Source: DAIOSQ01 sp036752465 | GTDB lineage: Bacteria > Pseudomonadota > Gammaproteobacteria > Legionellales > Legionellaceae | Reading direction: 5' to 3' | Assembly: GCA_036752465.1 (NCBI GenBank) | Contig: DAIOSQ010000071.1 | Coordinates: forward strand, 1-10,171 | Length of the DNA stretch: 10,171 nucleotides | Shown: piece after piece, positions 6,501 to 10,171 of the stretch | Layout of the letters: each line of letters opens with the position of its first letter | How positions within the stretch are numbered: the stretch's first letter is position 1 | Translations under genes and position numbers: made by a program | Notes under the pieces: generated by a model | The model's database searches: none | What the model was told of the DNA's origin: nothing | Seen by the model: the letters and a program-made list of their open reading frames with translations, nothing else

Positions 6501-7461
6501 CATACGAATTTTGGGCAAACAATTGTCGATACCGTATGGCATAGGTAACCGCCAGCATCAGGCAAATGACTGCACTAAAATCTCGCCAAGGGAAATGCGG
6601 TTGTGTGGCGGGCTCGGTTAGATAGATGGTTGATCCTGCGGTAGCAGCAAGCTTATGTGCGCCAATGGGCCGCAGTTGCCAAATAGCCTGCGGGGCGGTA
6701 TTTGGTGAAGCTGTTGCTCTGTCTGCGAAAGGCTTTTGGTCCGCCGGCGCCAGTGGCTTGCTGGTTGGTACTGGCGCAAATAGACCATGTGATATAAGGT
6801 AACGGGCATAGGCCCAAGGCAGCTTGACTACAGTCGCTGGCAGCGCTGCCAACCGCTGCTCAACACCAGTTGGCAGATAGTACACTCTATGCTCAGCCAT
6901 AGCTTGCTGCAAAGGTTGCTTTTCTGGCAAAATTGACGGCAAAATAGATGATTTTATGCCAAATTCACAATAGACAATAAAGTTGTCTTTGGGATATTTT
7001 TGCAGCATGTCGTTCAAGTGATCGCCATCAGGCAAATTGACCGCGGACAATAGATGAATTTTCTGAAAATTTGCGGGATCGCGGAGATCAACGAAATGGG
7101 TAACGGCGGCATTTTTTTGCCATGCGTGCAGCTGGCTTGAGGTGAGCGGTTGTAACCGCCCCCCATCCCTATGATGGCTTGCACCGACTGACAATAGCAG
7201 CAGTGCAAGACAGCCGATGGCAATTTTGTTGAGGTGCAAGCGCCACAGCAAAAATAGTCTGCTGTTTACCCAGAGATATTGCCATCCCCACAACAGCAGA
7301 CTGCATAGGACGACACCTGGGTACAAAATGCCGCCGGTCATTAAGTGAATGGTTGCGGGTGATGGGATCGCATACGCATCGCGGTAGGCAAGCCACCACA
7401 ACATAATCAGCAGTATGCAGCACTTGCTAGGTGGTCTGCGCAATTTCAGATCTTGCAGCAT
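3592..7461 (-). CDS. Membrane-anchored rhodanese / PEP-synthase-like phosphotransferase fusion
   Basis: The protein is 1289 residues and has no exact family that I recognise. Residues 14-31 look like a signal peptide ending A-Y-A. Membrane helices follow at about 46-64 and 77-93. A rhodanese domain (about 105-200) carries F-V-D-L-R-D and the active-site loop Y-C-E-F-G-I-K-S, with Cys165. More helices lie at about 295-311, 320-340, 361-381, 427-446 and 447-467. A helical region (about 480-900) contains P-T-P-L (629-632) and V-Y-L-Q-P-H-D-L, as in the linker and substrate region of PEP-synthase and rifampicin-phosphotransferase-like proteins. The phosphohistidine domain (about 915-1015) has L-S-H-S-A-I-I-A-R with His975. 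Last comes a PPDK/PEP-synthase ATP-grasp domain (about 1030-1275) with G-L-K (Lys1035), V-R-S-S-x-N-I-E-D, A-G-V-F, Q-P-Y-V, G-G-V-L-F-T, Q-D-I-E-W and L-Q-S-R. No PEP/pyruvate barrel follows. The domain order is permuted relative to PEP synthase. The ATG at 7459-7461 is chosen for its AAGGA. The substrate is unknown. Confidence 0.88.
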   Translation of the reverse strand: MLQDLKLRRPPSKCCILLIMLWWLAYRDAYAIPSPATIHLMTGGILYPGVVLCSLLLWGWQYLWVNSRLFLLWRLHLNKIAIGCLALLLLSVGASHHRDGGRLQPLTSSQLHAWQKNAAVTHFVDLRDPANFQKIHLLSAVNLPDGDHLNDMLQKYPKDNFIVYCEFGIKSSILPSILPEKQPLQQAMAEHRVYYLPTGVEQRLAALPATVVKLPWAYARYLISHGLFAPVPTSKPLAPADQKPFADRATASPNTAPQAIWQLRPIGAHKLAATAGSTIYLTEPATQPHFPWRDFSAVICLMLAVTYAIRYRQLFAQNSYGFIWFEYALAFFSSLLVVRYLPSTTLPCDLYLYKKVPALPLHLSWVLPIYCGFGCLLGYHLRHTPANRLQRLHVRYRLQISDKPAPLPYFDWRSLCSLDRLLSSGRAVLWLFGCTALLYLLTVSLGFLLLSSVFLALPLVVDALLYVSAPLHQAAVWVRQLAPFVERRATAHALCQNLGAQPALSTDFWLNLQTFQADRIGQVGVTMGKQHATLGLFSGQWLQGSCAIAEDKLPALCRMLQNVLMLLQQDVIVSLNAAYVITAIEGKHNHDDPQLQHKLTLLSRAQIQASSPLQARYSSVLYEESCKHPTPLMLAVLNNRWRKGGGARKALQHLGIWLATDEQRRDHYLAFNQRFYIDLAYEQSLISPSRVKQWVSKMLTNGHLHLQLKKMAADFELTVAPRMQLRNQQLRAKLQQSLSVRQLQWAIYRALKTLWQHDARWQTHIGVLQQQVYQKLTTSNVLSSWSGIRSTPEYYSFSVHGTPPPCEQQQAALLLLDELRGRIRELQLQAWQLIGWLLKKLQQQLALPISLVYLQPHDLLALPSTKPSTWLYILQQRQQAWHKQQQLIVPVQFSLHDLETTASTRPWQTHTSTPQRVSGTQALLVGQVVYYHASMAFAQLAKHTILVAENLSPSQIIACRHLRAIILQRGSYLSHSAIIAREHNIALLIQYPIQTIPKDAKIAITHGNQIQLWPDRALPWQFLHEVSKDHSVGLKAQRLAVLQQHGFQVPESIVLKQQTLLGLQTYLGAHRHDVHDAVDDSVHKVLQQLLDMLCCSGGAGIIVRSSTNIEDQRNSSYAGVFSSQAHIQNTTQLCQAIAKIWHTVQTRSQDGTVSARPDDISLNIILQPYVSSQWGGVLFTQCRQAGLMHLEIAPHGSENVTQGNACTSLLLDETGHANALGGGNPNLLPQTTYQTLYRLGMAIQTLFAAPQDIEWLIQDETIWVLQSRDLGVTQFIGLDLTFSNLSNIT

Positions 7462-7468
7462 AGCCTGA

Positions 7469-7473
7469 TCCTT
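7469..7473 (-). promoter_or_regulatory. Ribosome-binding site fixing the start of the large fusion
   Basis: AAGGA on the minus strand lies 7 bases before the ATG at 7459-7461, within the 20-base gap after the queC stop codon (7482-7484). The frame stays open upstream into queC with a TTG at 7564-7566, but the extra 35 residues would overlap queC and have no better site. Confidence 0.7.
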
Positions 7474-7481
7474 AGTGATAA

Positions 7482-8156
7482 CTAGCGGCTGTATTTTGTA
7501 GGATCCGCCATATTTGCCGCGGCGAAGCCATTGCTGCGCAACACACAGCTCGCACATTGACCGCAAGCAGCACCCTGTTCATCCAGTTGGTAACATGAGG
7601 TGGTGATGCTGTAATCAACGCCCAGACTGCTACCAAGGGTAATAATCTCTGCTTTTTTTAGATGCATTAACGGGGCATGAATTTGCCACTGTCCGCCTTC
7701 CACCCCAGCTTTGGTGGCCACCTGCGCCAGTTGTTGAAATGCTGCAATGAACGCTGGCCGGCAATCCGGATAATTGGAGTAATCAACTGCATTTGCTCCA
7801 ATGAAAATATCGAACGCACCTATGACTTCGGCGTACCCCAGTGCCAATGCCAGCAACATGGTATTGCGAGCCGGTACATAGGTTATCGGGATGCTTTTGG
7901 ATAGGTTCTGGCAAGGCACTGCGAGTGACGGATCGGTTAATGCTGAGCCACCAAACTGGCCGAAGTCAATGCAAATTGTTCGATGCTCAGCAACAGAAAA
8001 TTGCTGTGCTACAGCACTGGCTGCTTGCAATTCATGGATATGGCGTTGACCATAGTTGATGCTCAACGCATGACAAGCAAACTGCTGTTGTGTTGCTATG
8101 GCCAAACAAGTGGTTGAATCTAAGCCACCGGAAAGTAAAATCACTGCTTTTTTCAT
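7482..8156 (-). CDS. queC: 7-cyano-7-deazaguanine (preQ0) synthase QueC
   Basis: QueC makes preQ0 from 7-carboxy-7-deazaguanine, ammonia and ATP, a cytoplasmic step in queuosine synthesis for tRNA wobble position 34. The 224-residue product has the usual length. It shows the N-terminal PP-loop S-G-G-L-D-S-T-T (9-16), Y-V-P-A-R-N-T (93-99), the conserved G-A-N-A-V-D-Y-S-x-Y-P-D-C-R-P (120-134) and the four zinc-binding cysteines Cys188, Cys198, Cys201 and Cys204 in T-S-C-Y and C-G-Q-C-A-S-C. All catalytic and metal-binding residues appear intact. The ATG at 8154-8156 has AGGGA 4 bases upstream. It is the first gene of the minus-strand array and is divergent from the 624-residue membrane protein. 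No other queuosine gene is visible, and nothing in its leader (8157 to about 8200) resembles a preQ1 riboswitch that I can recognise. Confidence 0.96.
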   Translation of the reverse strand: MKKAVILLSGGLDSTTCLAIATQQQFACHALSINYGQRHIHELQAASAVAQQFSVAEHRTICIDFGQFGGSALTDPSLAVPCQNLSKSIPITYVPARNTMLLALALGYAEVIGAFDIFIGANAVDYSNYPDCRPAFIAAFQQLAQVATKAGVEGGQWQIHAPLMHLKKAEIITLGSSLGVDYSITTSCYQLDEQGAACGQCASCVLRSNGFAAANMADPTKYSR

Positions 8157-8181
8157 GGCATCCCTAAAATCCGCTTAAAAA

Positions 8182-8211
8182 TTGTATCAAAAAAGCCTTT
8201 TATGCTATAAT
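8182..8211 (+). promoter_or_regulatory. Promoter for the 624-residue membrane-protein gene
   Basis: A perfect TATAAT at 8206-8211 is preceded by TGC, giving an extended -10 (TGCTATAAT). TTGTAT at 8182-8187 could serve as -35 with an 18-base spacer. Transcription would start near 8218, leaving a leader of about 50 bases before the ATG at 8267, whose ribosome-binding site (AGGTAG) is weak. Confidence 0.6.
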
Positions 8212-8236
8212 GTATGACAAGATGTTACTGTTTCAA
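8207..8236 (-). promoter_or_regulatory. Possible promoter for the queC operon
   Basis: On the minus strand TTGAAA (8231-8236) and CATTAT (8207-8212) are separated by 18 bases, a fair sigma-70 match (5/6 and 4/6). The -10 uses the same bases as the plus-strand TATAAT, so the two promoters face each other and overlap. Transcripts would start near 8200. Confidence 0.4.
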
Positions 8237-8266
8237 CAATTCACTTTTTCTTGCTAGGTAGTCATT

Positions 8267-10141
8267 ATGGGGCAAACACGCAGTATTTTCCATGGCACCA
8301 ACTTTTTTTCATTGTCAGATGCGCAACAAAGGACGCTAAGCGCTCTGCCCAATGCCGAGCTGGTGGTATGGCAAACGCCAGAGATATTTCGTCAGCAAGC
8401 CGTGTTGAATCAGAACTTGGCTTATTTTACTGAATGTATCAAAGATTATCGCTTGTTAGCAGATGCTGGATATTTTCATTATCTAGAGGAAGATGAGCGT
8501 CAAGCATTAGCAAAAAAACTATTATTTGCCTATTACTTACTTGCGGCGCGCTTGCAGCTGGATTGGGTCGAAAAACGTGGTCGAGTATTGCCGGCACGTC
8601 GTCAGGAGCTGCAGGATTGTGCAGGTTTGATCGAAAAATTGCAGTGTCCTATCCCGGCTGACCGGCTTACGGCAGCGGGGCAGGAGGGCTTGAGCAACCA
8701 TAGCCAAGGTGCTAACAGTCCGGTAAAATACCTCAGCATGCAAGCTACCACCGCTATGATTTTAGAGGTGTACCAGGAAATTGCTGATGGTCAGGTGCAA
8801 AGTGCTCTAGATATTGCCAGCATATTTAATGAACGTCGTCTCTATTGGGTGTGGGCAGGTGGTGGGGGTTTGTTGGGTATGATCCTGACACAATTCTCTG
8901 ATGATTTTTACCATACCGCACAAGCAAAGTCGGCGCTTGCGTGGCCACAACCCTATACCGCAGCATTAAGTTGGAGCTTATATTATGTGCGGTTTGCGGT
9001 GCGCGCGTTGTTAATTGCGAGACACGTGGTGCCAAATAGGTGGATGCGCGCCGAAGAGTATAACATCCCATGGACTGAGCGCTTTGTCACCCAATGGCAA
9101 TATCGAAAGTTCTATTTGATCAATGACTTCTTTTGGGCTTGCGCCAATCTTGCCTGCGCGGTCTGGCTGTGTGATCAAGGAATGTCCGCTTATTATGGGG
9201 GCGTGTTAACCGGTGTATTGTTGCTGATGGACGTTGCGGTCGCGCGCTGGGCTTTTGTCGAAGAAAAAGCGCAATACGAACAAGATATGCTGCGTTATCG
9301 GCATGATATTCAGATTCTGCAACACAAGTTGTCCGATAGGCAGGATATCGAAAGACCGCTGTTGCAAAAGCAAATTGCTGAGCTCAGGGTTAGGGCGCAG
9401 CAGACGCAATTGGATTGGGATTACAAGTTATATGCGTTGTACAGTGATTTGCTATATGCAATCACTTTATTTGTTGCATTTGCGTTGGTATGCTCGTTCT
9501 TTTTTCCACCGGCTGTCGTTGTGCCTGCGACCGCGGTGATCTGCAATGCGGTGGGTACGGTGTTGTGTTTTGCTTGCAATGCTTTGTTTGCCGCAGCGAA
9601 ACAAGGGCTCAATGTCAGTCATACGGTCACCGCGCATGACAATCAGCGTCAGGAGCAAATCGCTTTGTTACAGCGGATCATCGCAGTGGGGTCTGCAGAA
9701 TCTGCCATGGATTCGGGCAAAAACGTGTCTATCAAACGGCAGTTATATTTAGATTATCAGCTGCTCCAAGCCAAAAGCGCACAACAGGAAGAGCAAATTC
9801 TCTATCAAAAAATGACTATGCTGCGTTCTACTGTAATCGATATTTTGGTGCCGCCAGCGATTTTTCTGGCCTTGGTTTTCTTGCCTATGGGCGTTGGCCT
9901 ACCGCTACTGGCAGCAGCCTTTGCCTTGGCTGTTTGCAGCTATTACTATGTTGAAGCCAATTATGCGCCGCAGGGGGTTAGCTTGCCTGCGTTTGATGAG
10001 GGGGCTTTTAACAAATGGAATGCGCAAACAGAGCTGAACAAATTAAACCAACCGCGCGCCATGGATTTTTTCCATGCAGTCAGCGGGATGTTGCGCACCC
10101 AGCCAGATCCCGCTTGTACAGAGGCCCCACCCAACCCCTAG
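8267..10141 (+). CDS. Polytopic membrane protein with coiled-coil segments, unknown function
   Basis: I do not recognise this 624-residue protein. It starts with about 190 soluble, mostly helical residues without a signal peptide. About eight hydrophobic segments follow, arranged as two groups of four: about 191-210, 231-252, 284-302 and 308-326, then 392-412, 416-445, 524-541 and 543-561. Between 326 and 390 lies a charged helical stretch rich in Gln, Glu, Arg and Leu (for example E-R-P-L-L-Q-K-Q-I-A-E-L-R), likely a coiled coil; a second lies at about 455-520. The C-terminus is polar and ends Pro-rich. There are no recognisable catalytic motifs. The architecture is seen among hypothetical inner-membrane proteins and some secreted effectors of Legionella and Coxiella, but I see no basis for choosing between them. 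It has its own extended -10 promoter, is divergent from queC and is followed at once by an IS-like end. Confidence 0.85.
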   Translation: MGQTRSIFHGTNFFSLSDAQQRTLSALPNAELVVWQTPEIFRQQAVLNQNLAYFTECIKDYRLLADAGYFHYLEEDERQALAKKLLFAYYLLAARLQLDWVEKRGRVLPARRQELQDCAGLIEKLQCPIPADRLTAAGQEGLSNHSQGANSPVKYLSMQATTAMILEVYQEIADGQVQSALDIASIFNERRLYWVWAGGGGLLGMILTQFSDDFYHTAQAKSALAWPQPYTAALSWSLYYVRFAVRALLIARHVVPNRWMRAEEYNIPWTERFVTQWQYRKFYLINDFFWACANLACAVWLCDQGMSAYYGGVLTGVLLLMDVAVARWAFVEEKAQYEQDMLRYRHDIQILQHKLSDRQDIERPLLQKQIAELRVRAQQTQLDWDYKLYALYSDLLYAITLFVAFALVCSFFFPPAVVVPATAVICNAVGTVLCFACNALFAAAKQGLNVSHTVTAHDNQRQEQIALLQRIIAVGSAESAMDSGKNVSIKRQLYLDYQLLQAKSAQQEEQILYQKMTMLRSTVIDILVPPAIFLALVFLPMGVGLPLLAAAFALAVCSYYYVEANYAPQGVSLPAFDEGAFNKWNAQTELNKLNQPRAMDFFHAVSGMLRTQPDPACTEAPPNP

Positions 10142-10152
10142 TGAGGTTGCTG

Positions 10153-10171
10153 GGTTCTGTCGCAAAAACTT
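10153..10171. mobile_element. Possible terminal inverted repeat of an IS6-family element
   Basis: GGTTCTGTCGCAAA (10153-10166), followed by AACTT, resembles the conserved IS6-family end (GGTTCTGTTGCAAA in IS257/IS431, GGCACTGTTGCAAA in IS26). It begins 11 bases after the stop codon of the preceding gene and the window ends inside it, so the transposase and other end cannot be seen. The match is from memory of the family's ends and short enough to need checking. Confidence 0.4.

Noticed and set aside
6138..6542. 134-codon minus-strand reading frame rich in Cys
   Set aside because: It is an out-of-frame shadow of the membrane part of the fusion; the cysteines come from Leu/Ala/Val codons read in another frame.
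7462..7566. N-terminal extension of the fusion from a TTG inside queC
   Set aside because: It would overlap the queC zinc-site codons and lacks a good Shine-Dalgarno, whereas the ATG at 7459-7461 has AAGGA at the right distance and is followed by a signal-like segment.
8191..8202. AAAAGCCTTTT as a terminator hairpin
   Set aside because: The stem would be only 5 bp, mostly A-T, with a one-base loop, and it sits between the divergent promoter elements.
8157..8266. preQ1 riboswitch upstream of queC
   Set aside because: The leader from the likely start site is only about 45 bases and A/T-rich. I could not find the hairpin and A-rich tail arrangement of a preQ1-I aptamer.
1..10171. CRISPR arrays, tRNA or rRNA genes
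   Set aside because: I saw no regularly spaced repeats and no cloverleaf or rRNA-like stretch; nearly all of the window is protein-coding.

Overview
The window most likely comes from a gammaproteobacterium, and the gene content points towards the Legionellales. The main reason is the run of a DUF3734-type patatin, an acetoacetate decarboxylase and a 3-hydroxybutyrate dehydrogenase, which matches the bdhA-patD operon known from Legionella pneumophila. GC content looks close to 47-50 %, higher than in L. pneumophila itself, so a more distant relative is plausible. The assignment is an inference from synteny and protein features; no rRNA or other phylogenetic marker is present.

Layout. Positions 1-108 hold the possible tail of a plus-strand gene. 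A 65-residue DUF2892 membrane protein (163-360, minus) converges on it. From 8156 down to 471 runs a tightly packed minus-strand array of six genes: queC, a 1289-residue membrane-anchored rhodanese/PEP-synthase-like fusion, patD, adc, bdhA and a 107-residue small helical protein. Gaps inside the array are 20, 30 and 1 nt, then a 4-nt overlap, then about 10 nt, so it reads as one operon with translational coupling. Divergent from queC, a 624-residue polytopic membrane protein with coiled-coil stretches (8267-10141, plus) fills the right end. The last 19 bases resemble the terminal inverted repeat of an IS6-family insertion sequence.

How the genes fit together. The patD-adc-bdhA-small gene block looks like polyhydroxybutyrate or ketone-body metabolism. 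BdhA interconverts 3-hydroxybutyrate and acetoacetate, Adc decarboxylates acetoacetate to acetone and CO2, PatD is a lipid or ester hydrolase, and the small protein could be a phasin-like partner. QueC makes preQ0 for tRNA queuosine and has no obvious metabolic link to this block. 

The most unusual gene is the large fusion. A putative signal peptide and seven predicted membrane segments carry a rhodanese domain that the charge pattern places in the periplasm. A long cytoplasmic part follows, with a phosphohistidine swivelling domain placed before, not after, the PEP-synthase-type ATP-grasp domain, and with no C-terminal PEP/pyruvate barrel. Its substrate is unknown and it is the best candidate for an undescribed system here.
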